Positions 20,615-31,400 of a DNA stretch of 64,000 bases are shown here, piece after piece. The stretch is from Bugulina stolonifera. Its lineage: Eukaryota; Bryozoa; Gymnolaemata; Cheilostomatida; Bugulidae. Position 1 is the first letter of the stretch. Each line of letters begins with the position of its first letter. The notes beneath the pieces were generated by a model. That model made no database searches. It was given only the letters and a program-made list of their open reading frames with translations, and had not been told where the DNA came from. The stretch spans positions 10,003,072 to 10,067,071 of the forward strand of contig OW285189.1 of assembly GCA_935421135.1 (NCBI GenBank), given 5' to 3'. The position numbers and the translations under genes are program-made.

Positions 20615-21092
20615 TCAGTCGAGAATCGAAATACACTGTGTAAACACCTGCTCACATCCAATCACAATCTGCTTTACTAAATCAGTAGCATAAGTGAGGC
20701 CACCTCTGTTTTTGGCCTTCATCATCCTACGACATACAAATGATCGCCAAAGCCACCTGCACACTTCCCCAGAAACTGCCGTGTAGAGTTCTTGCAATAT
20801 TTCCTGAAATATCCAAGAATATTCAGTGGGTGAGTGTTACAAGTTTGTAGTGATGTTAAACAGAAGGTATTGGAGCTTTTCACTTGCACCACCGTAAAGA
20901 AAATAAACCAGAGCTGGAGTCACAGTCAGCTGAATTGGCTACATTTAAAGTGGACACTGACCACTTCATCAACAGCTTTCTTGGATCTGTCCTAAAGCCT
21001 GTAGCAGTTGGGTTGTTGTTATGCTCTCCCATTCTATGAATCCTGCTGAACAAAGTCTTAAGAAACTCTGAAAGTAGCAAAATAAGTAGCAT
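20615..21092 (-). pseudogene. P-like (THAP9-type) transposase C-terminal exons, copy A
   Basis: Two minus-strand exons are visible. The first (21092 to about 20880) contains EHNNNPTATGFRTDPRKLLM, resembling the NPTAxQFKxxxRKLL block of P-element transposases. The second (20803-20615) follows a TTTCAG acceptor and contains KAKNRGGLTYATDLVKQIV, like the NRGGLxxPS block near the end of that family. Upstream catalytic regions and the THAP domain were not found, so this is a remnant. Family assignment is by motif memory; the 8-bp duplication supports it, although hAT also makes 8 bp. Confidence 0.6.
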
Positions 21093-21368
21093 CTGATCTG
21101 TAGCAATAAAATATCAAAAATTATTCAAAACTTAGGAAACTCCCACGCAACGCACCTTTACGCTGAATGTTATATACATATTATATTTATATATATTATG
21201 ATAACATACATGTATATAGGTATGTTTATACATTGTACCTTTGTACATATATATTACATGGACACGTGCGTGTGGATGATATAGCCTATTCTATCAAATA
21301 TTATGGTAACACTGAAATTATTATCTTCCAAGATAAAATGCTATAAGAAGAGACATCAATTCCAATAC

Positions 21369-22322
21369 CAGGGGTGGGAGTCGATAGTTTTAAAAATAGA
21401 GAAATATGTGCTATTAGCTATTCACTACAAGAATAGAGAATCTGCCTATGTGATAGTGAAATTTAAATATAGAGAATAGCTTTTATATCCGCTGAATCGC
21501 TATTAATTAGAAGGTGTCTTCCCTCAAATCAGATTTGAGAGAGCAATTCAAAGGCGCCCATTTATTTCCGTGAAAATTAAAAAGCACAAACACAGCTATT
21601 TTTTGTTTACTTCTCTTCAGCTACATTGTTTTGCAGAGTTCATATTGTGTTTACATGTATATTATTTTCTACAATGCACACTAGGGCTTCGTCATGGATT
21701 TGAAACATCATTGATAACGTGATAAGAAGGTATCAGGGTAGCAGCAACATACTCAATGTAATATAGCCAAGTCAAATGCATGTGTATTAGGCATCACATA
21801 TATAACCTTCAAATTGTCTGTCTGTGGAAATTGTAGAAGCATTAGTGTTGTACAGTTGTACATGTACTATTGGAGCAGTAATACATGTACAAAGTAAAAT
21901 TAAGACTTATCTCCCCATGATTTTCTGTCAATGTCTAAAATATTATATATTTGTGGTTAAACCGGTAGTATTTTAGACTTCTAATATAAAAGTATTCTCC
22001 ACACATACTATAATCTATTCTTTGTATGTTTTTTCTTAGTGTAGACTATGTTTTTGAAGTCAAAAAGCTTTAAACACCCATATAATCCTGTTATTAAATT
22101 GAGTTGGTTAGCAATTTCACGAAGTGTAATGGCTGCAGCCGCAATGGCAGTCGTTACTAGCTACTAGCTAATTGCAGATTGGGCTGAAAATAAAAGCGTA
22201 TTGGTTGAAACGCTATTAAAAATTGACAGAAATTGAAAGAAGCGTGTCACAGCAGTTCGCTGCTGCAAGAGAAGAGATTAGCACAATCGAATAGCGTTTC
22301 AACCGCGCTAGTCCCACCCCTG
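21369..22322. mobile_element. hAT-type MITE (954 bp) inside P-like copy A
   Basis: Termini CAGGGGTGGGA and its near inverted complement TCCCACCCCTG flank the insertion, with an 8-bp duplication TCCAATAC (21361-21368 and 22323-22330). P-like copy B has the uninterrupted site (near 36,770). CAGGGGTGG ends with 8-bp duplications are typical of hAT. No transposase is visible. Confidence 0.9.
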
Positions 22323-22431
22323 TCCAATACCAACCTAGATTACTACCATATGAATAATCTACATTCACGCTGACATCTGCTACTGAATCTTTAGGGTTAA
22401 GTGACAATATTATACTGGACATCTGCTGGAC

Positions 22432-22712
22432 TGTCAGTTTGAGGAATGTGCGGCTATTTGAAAATGACAGTTCGAAACAGAACGTTTCGAAAGTGGACAG
22501 TTCAGCACTGAACAGTTCGAAATGCCTAAGCCCAAACCACCAGATTTTAACTAATTTTTAATATTTTTTTATTAATTTAATAAGTTAAAATGAACTTTCT
22601 GCAAGTTTTGTTCTTCTAAATGTAATATACACAGTTTCAAACTGTCCTGTTTCTAACTGTCCAGCTGTGAAAAGTCCTGTTTCGAACTGTCTTTTTCGAA
22701 ATGTCCCTTTAC
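22432..22712. repeat. TTCGAA-rich inverted repeat cluster in the P-like element (copy A)
   Basis: Several short inverted words (GACAGTTCGAAA, TTTCGAACTGTC, GGACAGTTC, AACTGTCC) cluster here and again in copy B at about 36,886-37,146. They could be internal transposase-binding or fold-back sequences of the P-like element, or an older MITE shared by both copies. Confidence 0.6.
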
Positions 22713-22827
22713 CCAGTTTGAGCACCCGTCTGCCTTTTTTCTTGGACTAAAACTACAAAGGATCAAATATTTATAGCGTATTGAAGTTTGTACAAAAATA
22801 TTAGCGGTTGTAGCCACAAGCTACATA

Positions 22828-23353
22828 CCCTAAAAGCAGAAATATTTCGCGGAAGAAAGTTTCGGCGAGTTTGCTAATCCTGAAGCAATTTGCGATAGAA
22901 ATATTTAGCGAGTTTGGCCTATCGCGAAATTTGTGTTAAGTCCCAAAATTGATGTTTAAGCATATCCCAGCATTAAAACCAAGCTTTGCTAAGCTCTATG
23001 TTTACTCAGATTTAAACCCCATTTACATACAGTACAAAACTACAGCTGACTCCTATATAGTGCAGTAAGTCCACCTGTGAGGTAAAGTAATTACCATAGC
23101 TTGTTAAAAAATCCTCTGATTAAGCTCCTACTCTAGGCTACTTACCAATTATGTTATAGCAAATACTTGCTGCTTTGTAAAATATTCAACTATGTATTAT
23201 ATAGCTATATAGCTGCATGTATGGTCTGTTTAAACCAGAAATTATTTAAATCAGTTTGAAAGCAGATATTAATAGCGATGGAAATTATTTGCGAGTTTGT
23301 CACTCGCGAAATTCGCAAAAGTTAAAACTCGCAAAATGTATCTGCTTTTAGGG
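22828..23353. mobile_element. Tc1/mariner-type MITE (526 bp) inside P-like copy A
   Basis: Perfect termini CCCTAAAAGCAGA and TCTGCTTTTAGGG are flanked by a TA duplication (22826-22827, 23354-23355). Copy B has the empty site CTACATAGCCTAC near 37,255. Subterminal regions are rich in TCGCGAAA-like words. No coding sequence is present. Confidence 0.92.
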
Positions 23354-23929
23354 TAACCTACTTTGTCAACAACCCTGTCAACATCATTGCACTTGTATAT
23401 TGGGGTTCAAACATTCAATATTTGGTTCGGAAAGGGAAACAACCATACAATTAATTAGTGAAAAAACTAGAATCCCAAGCAAAACTAGGATCTAAACCTG
23501 GTGCTTTACCTGCAAATGGCTAGGGAAGTCCAAATACAGAAAGCATAACACCTTGCTTGAGACACTTCTAGCTTCCAACGAACGTTATGAAGCTCTCTAG
23601 CTCGAAGTGATCGGAGTACAGTCTTGAGTATAAATGGTTGGTGTGAAATCTAGACGTCTCAATGCTCTGACTCATTTATCCAAGAGTTCAGAGTTGCATA
23701 AAAAACCTTTGAAATATGAAGAGGAAAGGCGTTAATAACATTATTACACAATTATTTCAACGTAATATCATACATCAGCACACATTATAATACAATAATA
23801 AGATAATTACTGTGGCAATGTATATAGGGCCTAAAAATGTATTTACAACAGCGCATAACATAAAAATAACGTTAAACATATTCTTGATAATGAACAATAA
23901 CAATGAATATCTATAATATTATCAGTATG

Positions 23930-24830
23930 CAGGGGGGTAACTTTCCTGAAAAAGTTGAGGCGGCCAAAATTGGACTGGCTAACAGTAGCGGTGTGGGGAG
24001 GGTGTGTGCGGGATGGGGGAAGGAGGGTGTGTGCGGGATGGGGGAAGGAGGGTGTGTGCGGGATGGGGGAAGGAGGGTGGGGCACCTCCCACAAAAAGTT
24101 TTTGAAAATTCACACAAAAACAGCCATTTTGATGCATATTTGAGCTATACGTGATGGTACAAAAGTACAAAATGTTGCATAGTAATCTGCAAATACTAAA
24201 CTTCAAATTAGTACACTGCGAAAGAGTGCTTCTCTGTTTGGCTTGGCCATGACGTACCATTGTAGTCCTTTACATCATTACATGACTTAGGCCTAAAAAT
24301 GTACACACATTAATAAGAGGGGAAATAGTGCAAATTTAGTTGATGGATAGAGATGGAGAGTGGTATTCTAGGGTTCGCAAACCCTGAAGAACAGTGTTCG
24401 AAGTGGAACAAATGAAGTGGGTAGGTACACTGTGCGTGCAATCTTAGGGCATTTCCTATTGTTGAATACAGAATTACACATGCAGTGATCCTATCTTACA
24501 GATGAGATTAGTATATTGTCATTGTATAGCTAACAAATTGAGTGAATTACTAAAATGAAAAAAATTGTTCCTCATTGAGATTCGAACTCGTGTCCCTATG
24601 CATGAAGACCAAGCACTCTACCAATTACGCTATCAAATCAGCAGTGGCTTAGCGCGAAAATTAGCCATTAATATAATGATACACATAGTAGCATCATTTT
24701 CATTCGAGTATGTTTATATCATGTGGGGCACGGTAACTCTGCCTTCCAATATTAGCTTGATTTTTTCTTCTTTTAACAAAAAGTTCAGGCGGCTAGGGCC
24801 GCCTGAGCCGCCTAGATAGTTACGGCCATG
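23930..24830. mobile_element. 901-bp insertion with 5-bp duplication inside P-like copy A
   Basis: GTATG at 23925-23929 recurs at 24831-24835, and copy B has a single GTATG at this place, so the 901 bp are an insertion. Ends are CAGGGGGGTAACTTTC and, inverted, CATGGCCGTAACTATC, a weak inverted pair. It contains three perfect 25-bp tandem units (24001-24075, GGTGTGTGCGGGATGGGGG...) and a tRNA-like stretch on the minus strand. The transposon class is not recognised. Confidence 0.8.
24571..24640 (-). ncRNA. tRNA-derived stretch (pseudo-tRNA or SINE head)
   Basis: The minus strand reads GCGTAATTGGTAGAGTGCTT (A-box-like) and later GAGTTCGAATC (B-box-like), with tRNA-like spacing. The anticodon arm does not fold canonically, so a functional tRNA is unlikely. 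It probably marks a tRNA-derived SINE within the 901-bp insertion. Confidence 0.4.
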
Positions 24831-25767
24831 GTATGATTTATGATGTTAACGTATTATGTCTTGTTTTTTATAACCAAATAATAATAATAATAAAAAACAA
24901 GTGCATGCCTGAAAGTTTCACAAGTCTTTTTGTCAACTACTATTAGGATTTTTTCCCACTATTACTGGTTGTTTTGGTAGTTGGTGGCGATAGTAGTTTA
25001 ATAATTCCAACCTCTCTATTTAGATCAACACTAGCTAGCAATTACATCTACCACTACTACAAATACTATAGAAAATAACAATAATAATAATGTGAACAAC
25101 GCTATTGTCATTTCATTTTCCATCTTTTTATAAAATTGGTTAATAATAATTATAACAAATAATAGTTATAACAATAATATAATATATTATAATATATAAT
25201 ATTATAATTATAATATTATATATTATAATATAATAATAATTATTATTATTATAATTATAAATTAATAACAAAAAACCTTTAGGGTCGGCCAGAATACTAA
25301 GAAAAGTTTTGAGTCTCCCAGGTTAGTTGTTGTAATCCGAAATCCAAAAAAACTTAAATCAGCTTAACAACATGCTGTGCATACTACCAATAGTACCACA
25401 AATTAATTATTATTTATAATTATTATTTATTAGTTGCAATAACAGGAGTGGTGGTAGTACTAGTAGTTCGTAGTAATGTAATTATTATTATTTCAAAAAA
25501 TATACGTTTGGGGCGTCAGAGGATGGCAAACCATAGCATCAGCTAACAAATTTTAAACTGTGAAGTAATAGCTTACGTGTGAAATGACTTGTCACGAGTC
25601 CTGGATGAGTTATTACTGCACAAAACTTTGGCATAACTCATTACATTCACGTGCAAAAGTGCAAACCGGAACTGCGTCTAAAGCAAAAAAGTGGGTCCTT
25701 ACGGCTTCACTGGCTTTCTATATAGTACTGGCTCTATCCTACCTCTATGCAATTATTCTATTGCTAA

Positions 25768-25775
25768 GCTACATC
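25768..25775. repeat. 8-bp target duplication of P-like copy B (left), GCTACATC
   Basis: GCTACATC precedes CATAGAGG at 25776 and recurs at 38760-38767 after the right terminus, only 34 bp before the NUP210 start codon. Confidence 0.92.
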
Positions 25776-26295
25776 CATAGAGGTAGGATAGAGCCAGTAC
25801 TCGACCGCTATTACTATTACGGTCGTGAAGCCGGTCTGGACCCACTTCTTTGCTTTAGACAAAGTTCCGGTTTGCTATTAAATCCATTGTAACAATACGA
25901 AATCGATAACGTTTGCTCAACAAAATCACATATTTTGTGGCTATCAGTACTCTGCAAGTTAAGAACTATCTATGATACATTAAAAATACAACTTCTGATA
26001 TAATTGAAATCAATGAGAAGTCAACTACATATGCATTATATCTATTACATTGCACTGTATTGTATTTTTGTTTTATCATCTGCAGTGCAGAATGTGGATG
26101 GTAAATCTTATGACTATCATAACCAGACAAATATATATATATGCAAACAAGATTGAAAGCTAGCAAAAAATGTTATAGACATAGCAATAAAAGAATTAAA
26201 TAAAAAAAAAAGAAAAATTTATGATACACTTATTGTAAAACTATGTTACAGGTATTGAAATGAAGCAAAAGTTCAATGTTTCAAATGTCTATTCA

Positions 26296-26777
26296 TCAGT
26301 CGAGAATCGAAATACACTGTGTAAACACCTGCTCACATCAAACCACAATCTGCTTTATTAAATCAGTAGCATAAGTGAGGCCACCTCTGTTTTTGGCCTT
26401 CATCATCCTACGACATATAAATGATCGCCAAAGCCACCTGCAAACTTCCCCAGAAACTGCCGTGTAGAGTTCTTGCAATTTTTCCTGAAATATCCAAGAA
26501 TATTCAGTGGGTGAGTGTTACAAGTTTGTAGCGATGTTACCTAAACAGAAGGTATTGGAGCTTTTCACTTGCACCACCGTAAAGAAAATAAACCAGAGCT
26601 GGAGTCACAGTCAGCTGAATTGGCTACATTTAAAGTGGACACTGACCACTTCATCAACAGCTTTCTTGGATCTGCCCTAAAGCCTGTAGCAGTTGGGTTG
26701 TTGTTATGCTCTCCCATTCTATGAATCTTGCTGAACAAAATCTTGAGAAACTCTGAAAGTAGCAGAATAAGTAGCAT
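26296..26777 (-). pseudogene. P-like transposase C-terminal exons, copy B (decayed)
   Basis: Same two exons as in copy A: 26777-26565 (NNNPTATGFRADPRKLLM block) and 26484-26296. In copy B the last exon has an in-frame TGA where copy A reads Gly (after KQIVV), so it is further decayed. The missing N-terminal and catalytic parts make both copies non-autonomous. Confidence 0.55.
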
Positions 26778-26857
26778 CTGATCTGCAGCAATAAAATATC
26801 AAAAATTATTCAAAACTTAGGAAACTCCCACGCAACGCACCTTTACACTAAATGTTA

Positions 26858-26863
26858 TATACA
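26858..26863. repeat. 6-bp target duplication of E2 (left), TATACA
   Basis: TATACA precedes AGTAGTATAG at 26864 and recurs at 36580-36585. P-like copy A has a single TATACA at the same place (21173-21178), proving that E2 inserted into copy B with a 6-bp duplication. Confidence 0.96.
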
Positions 26864-27407
26864 AGTAGTATAGTCAGTGCAGATCTGCACAGACACCCGG
26901 TCATTTCCGCGTCTTATTAGCCCTAGATCCAAAAACTCCCCGGGCGGACGACCACCCCACCCGTCCTCTCGCCCCCTCCTCTCCCCTAAACCTCACTCTA
27001 TGTGCAAAGCCCTAGAACCTACCCCCCGATCGCGGGTGGGGTTTCAAAAACCTCATCGGCTGTTCCGTAGAACCCAGTCTAAAGAGCAAACCCCTCGCCC
27101 GGTCCCACGGCTCGGGCGAGGGGGCGCGCGCGTACGCGCGCGCGCCCCCCGCCCCGCGAACCCCACCCGTCCTCCCTCCACCCGTCCCCGCCCCTCCCCA
27201 CCCCTCCCCACCCCAAACCCCTCCGCCTCGCCCTCCGCCTCGCTGCGGTTCTCGTTCGCGAGTCCAGCCGTGGCCCCACGCCGCCGTCCCCCCGCCCGTC
27301 CCCCGCCCCTCCCCCGCTCTCCCGCCCCAACGACCCGTCGCTACCCTCGCGGGCGGACCGTCGGCTAGAGTAGGGTGAAGCGAAGGAAAATACGGGTTAG
27401 AGTAATG
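26864..27407 (+). repeat. E2 left terminal inverted repeat (544 bp)
   Basis: Inverted complement of 36040-36579. Very GC-rich in the middle (CCCCTCCCCACCCC and GCGCGCGCGTACGCGCGC stretches), in sharp contrast to the AT-rich flanks. The outer 45 bp share with E1 the 18-bp end, then ACAGACAC and TCATT at the same spacing. Confidence 0.95.
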
Positions 27408-27464
27408 ATAGGCTACATCCGTGCGGAGTGCCCGTGCAGAGTTTACGACGCTGACTATACTACT
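27408..27464 (-). repeat. Internal inverted copy of the element terminus
   Basis: Immediately inside the left repeat, the plus strand ends in CTGACTATACTACT (27451-27464). This is an inverted copy of the element end, and the preceding bases (GTGCCCGTGCAGA) resemble the next part of the terminus. The stretch 26864-27464 is therefore bounded by two facing termini. Confidence 0.8.
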
Positions 27465-27472
27465 TAAGAAAC

Positions 27473-27703
27473 TTACCGAGTGGTGATGGTGCTTCCGGAT
27501 GATTTCTTCGCCGGGGACTGTTGAGACTGAACTGGTCGGGGTGACACCGCACTCGCGCGCTCCTCCGTTCGAGCGCCCCCGGACCTTCGATGAAAGACTC
27601 GCGTCTTAACCCTCATTTTCCCCGGACCCTCCCCTAGGGAAATCACCCGTCCCCGTGACGAGTGGCGAGGGAAAGTGAAGGCGGTGGCTCTTCCGCGCTT
27701 CAA
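27473..27703 (-). CDS. Possible small basic protein of E2
   Basis: A 76-codon minus-strand frame starting MKRGRATAFTFPRHSSRGRV, rich in Arg, Ser and Lys. It ends at TAA inside a perfect-looking splice donor CGGTAAGTTT, so it may be one exon of a longer transcript. It sits downstream of PolB on the same strand. No family recognised; it could be chance coding in GC-rich DNA. Confidence 0.3.
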   Translation of the reverse strand: MKRGRATAFTFPRHSSRGRVISLGEGPGKMRVKTRVFHRRSGGARTEERASAVSPRPVQSQQSPAKKSSGSTITTR

Positions 27704-27804
27704 ACCGTGGACTTCGCGAGGAGGTTAGCCGACGACATCATCGCTCGGAGGGGTAGAAATAGAAATAGATAAACGGGATAGATGGATGCTTGTCTTCTCA
27801 TCGC

Positions 27805-27869
<65 letters not shown>

Positions 27870-27904
27870 CCATCACCATCACCATCACCATCATCATCAT
27901 CATC

Positions 27905-27936
<32 letters not shown>

Positions 27937-27940
27937 CATC
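27805..27940. repeat. (CAT)n microsatellite in E2
   Basis: About 45 CAT units with a few CAC variants. Reading frames give poly-His, poly-Ile or poly-Met, which are artefacts. On the minus strand a TTTGTAG acceptor-like site abuts it and the third frame would read poly-Asp, but no gene is supported. Confidence 0.95.
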
Positions 27941-28293
27941 CTACAAATAGACCCGCCTCTACGATGATGTCGTTGACTCGCCACCAATTTCTTTGACCAC
28001 CGCGTCCACTTTCCCCCGGGTAGCAAACTCCGATAGGGAGAGAGCGCATCGTGCGCGTGCGATGTCACCCCCCACCTACGAATGAAGACAATAGAAGAAA
28101 TGTGAACTGATAAGGGGTGAGTATGAGCGGAAGCTGCGCTAGTACCGTCTACCCCTTTGGTTTGGAGAGGTAAATGGTTTTTAATGTATTAGCTAGTGTT
28201 TTATTGCTCGGTTTTAAGGCTACAACCGATAAACCCTCCGTTTTGAGGACGGAGACCCCTTACAATAGAGAGTGAATGTGAAAAAAAAATTAT

Positions 28294-28330
<37 letters not shown>

Positions 28331-28402
28331 AGGGTTATGATGCACTGTTCGTTTACTCTCCGATTTATTGAATGAAGTAGTCTCATCTCCGAGAAATCAG
28401 TA
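27941..28402. other. Non-coding 3' flank of the polymerase gene
   Basis: Contains a (TA)n run at about 28,296-28,328 and no supported gene. AATAAA-like words on the minus strand (for example near 28,370) could terminate the polymerase transcript. Confidence 0.5.
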
Positions 28403-31400
28403 CTAACATTCTATAGGACTCGTACTCACCCCATCTTCCGCAACCTTCCGCTTACCGTAGAAGTAGGTGAGTCCGGTCTTTAGCTGGGTATAGCTATACG
28501 TTTGATTTCCTCTTCTGATAAAACCCCGATTGTCTCCTCTCACCGACTCCCCTGTTTTGAGCACGGAGAGGAACTTCTCTTTGGTTAGGGTGTTTCCTCT
28601 TTTATTTAGTCCTTTGCTACTATACTTGCTATCACCGTCAGCGGACCAACAAAAGTAAGTTTTTGAGTTGAGCGCGATGACCCCCTCCCCCCGAAACTCC
28701 TCCTTAAACAGACCAGGGGTTCGTGTTTCGTATCGCTGCACCTTCTCACAACATTCCCTCATCTCCCACTCTTGCCCGAGCACCTTGGTTGTGATAAAGT
28801 CTCCCTTGTGACTATCGCAGAAGGGTCTGGGAAACCATTTACCATACTCTCTGTAGAACTCTTCTTTTTTATCTTTTCGGATGACCTCATCTATATTGCG
28901 AGCACTCAGGGCCATGTAAGCGCTATCCGTATCCATTTCTACGTACTCAAAGTCCTCTCTGCTGACGAATCTGTGAAAATAAATCGGGCGAGTTAGAGGT
29001 TGCTGACACCGAAGAATAAATAGAAAAGGATTTGATAAAATCTTTGTATAGTCTAGTTCTACTCACCTATCCATAAAGTCGTAGTAGAACTCTAGCATCC
29101 TCAACTTGGCTCTCTGGAGTATGACGAATCCTACGACGGATGGAACATCCATTCGAATCTAAAAGAAAGAAAGAGAGAGAGAGAGAAAGTTCACCCTTCC
29201 ACTCGGAAAAAGTTTTGTCAAATCAAGAGTCAAAGTAAGAAAGATTGTCAACACTTACCTTTTTCTTGTGAAGCTCTATCTCAAAGTAGTTTTCATCGAC
29301 TTCGTTGAGACTAGAAAAGTGCCTACTCCTCACTTTGACGGCCGCCCCCTCTACTGTCTCTACATACTTGACAGTCTTATGTTTCTCTTTATTTGTTATG
29401 GTCTTTCCGTAGGCTGAATTCCCAACGAGCTTGCTGGTGCTGGCCAAGAGGGCCAGATCAGGGTCCAGATCTCCCCCTCTCCTTGCGTCTGAGACCGAAG
29501 AACCAAAGTCTTTGAAGACGGCTCGTGGGATAAAGTGAACAAACTGATAGACCCTGGTAATTATCAAACCTTGATCTAGATACCATCTAGCCAGATCGGT
29601 GAGTAGTGTGATTCGCTCGCCAAAAAGACTCCCCACGAGCATTCGCTGAGGTCTCTTCAAGAAACCGTTCTGATTGGCAAAAGCGCGCATGTGTTCGCTA
29701 AGGTGTTCTCTTCCCACATTTATATTCTTGAAAATAGGTGCCATCTCAGAGAACTTCGCCTTTAGCTCTTCGGGTACGGAAATGTCACACTCCACTAAAC
29801 CGTAGTACTCGCCACTACGAATACTGTTGATTATTTTATCGAGGTTGACACAACCCCTCTCTGGATAGAGAGAAGAAAAGAAGACGGAGAGAAATGTCCT
29901 AACCTCTTCATCCGAACGAACTCGCGCTCCCCACTCACACTCCCGAGTGGTGATGAGCTTATAGCCTAGAGCCTTGATGTAATCTTCTTTCCTCGCAGTA
30001 TCCACCCGGAGCTCTTCATTCGTCATGTTTCTGACACCTTTTCCATTCCCTCCTAGCTCGCACTCGTGTCCGTGCCAGTAGCAACCGTGGAATTGGTACA
30101 CAGTCCGACTCTGTTCGCTATAACCATCCACCGGTAGGTTGTGACACCCTATCCTCATTTCTCCTCCATTCTGTTGGTGAAGGATGACCTCTCCTCTCTT
30201 CCACGATTGGAACTCTAACCATCCATGCGCCACTTTGCTGAACTTTTTAACGGGTTCCAGAGCAAAGCCTCGACTCTCTAGCCTCCGCCTGGGATAACCC
30301 GTAGGCATATTCCCCATCATGCAGTATAGGTAGAGAGCGTTGGCATCGACTCCCAGAATGGACCTACAGGGTTTTGCGGATGCGCCATAAATCTTCTCTC
30401 GAATAGAGGTCACTCCAACTTCATGATGTCTGTGAAAGATGATGCTTGGCCCTCCCACGAGGTTATCACGGAGAGTGTGGTACAGACTTTTGCTCTCCTC
30501 ATCGAACAGACATATGGGTTGTGAGTTGCAAAGTTCGCCTCGGAGAGACATTAACCTATGCAGCGGGAGAGCGGCTTGCGGAGGAGAGTAGCCGTAAGGT
30601 CGGGCCTCCACCTCCATAAACAACCATCTGATAGCCAAGCCTGGAAGCGAGATTGCAGATTTCAACATATCAATACCCTTTTGTCGATAGATAGAGCTCT
30701 GACGTGCAATGGCCTCGATGAATGGGGCCACATCGAGGTTGTTGTACCAGATGAGGAAATCCCTGAACGTTTCCATGTTCTCTCTTTCCCACACGAGCTG
30801 ACAGTGGTGATAATCTTGCTGGCTCAATTCTTGCTGAGTCAGCGAGTTGAAAAAACTCTCTCGGGGAGGGAGTCCGTGATGATCCAACCTTCTCAGGGAA
30901 TCTACCCAGTCGTAAGGAAAGAATCCCTTACTCTCTGACACGCCAAATGCCTTCAAGTATTTGGAGTAGTTGAAGCCTGGTGCGATAAAGTTGCATATGT
31001 CAAGGAATCTAAAACGCCTACTCTCCACGCAGGACATACTGTTAACACGCTTAACGATGAAAACAAAATCTTCTCCCTCCTCCTCTTGTAGAGAGCGAAG
31101 TAAAGGACCCTTTAGTATATTTAGGTCATACTTTTGCGAGTTGAAGCCGACCACCGGAACACTGGAGATGTGCTGTTCTAATTCTCTTTCTAATCCGGAG
31201 AGACCGGACTTCACCCTGTAAGTCGAGTCGTTAGAGAACTTGTCGTCAGCAAAGGCCTCTTCTCTATCCGCCCGATCCGCGAGGAAGGTAGAGAGTCGCT
31301 CGCGTACATCCTGGAATCTTTCTCCGAACAAATCTCCTGCCACGTCAGCAATCTTTGCTATGTATTGGACGAATTGACGAATGCACTTCGTCCCATCCTT

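Larger units (their letters stand above)
20105..25749 (-). mobile_element. P-element-like transposon, copy A (defective, with three nested insertions)
   Basis: Terminal inverted repeats of 90-100 bp start CATAGAGGTAGGATAGAGCC (left 20105-20204, right 25661-25749) and an 8-bp duplication flanks the element. Total length is 5,645 bp. Removing the three younger insertions (21369-22322, 22828-23353, 23930-24830, with their target duplicates) leaves about 3.25 kb, matching copy B without its Polinton (about 3.26 kb). Minus-strand exons near the left end resemble the C-terminus of P/THAP9-type transposases. Copy A holds the empty target site of E2 (TATACA at 21173-21178). Confidence 0.88.

Noticed and set aside
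24571..24640. Functional tRNA on the minus strand
   Set aside because: A- and B-box-like words are present, but the anticodon arm does not pair properly; kept only as a tRNA-derived relic.
27700..28068. Poly-Met, poly-His and poly-Ile frames
   Set aside because: Translations of the (CAT)n microsatellite.
29223..29262. Premature stop truncating PolB before motif C
   Set aside because: The stop is inside a clean GT-AG intron; the missing motif C exon follows in phase, so the gene is not truncated.
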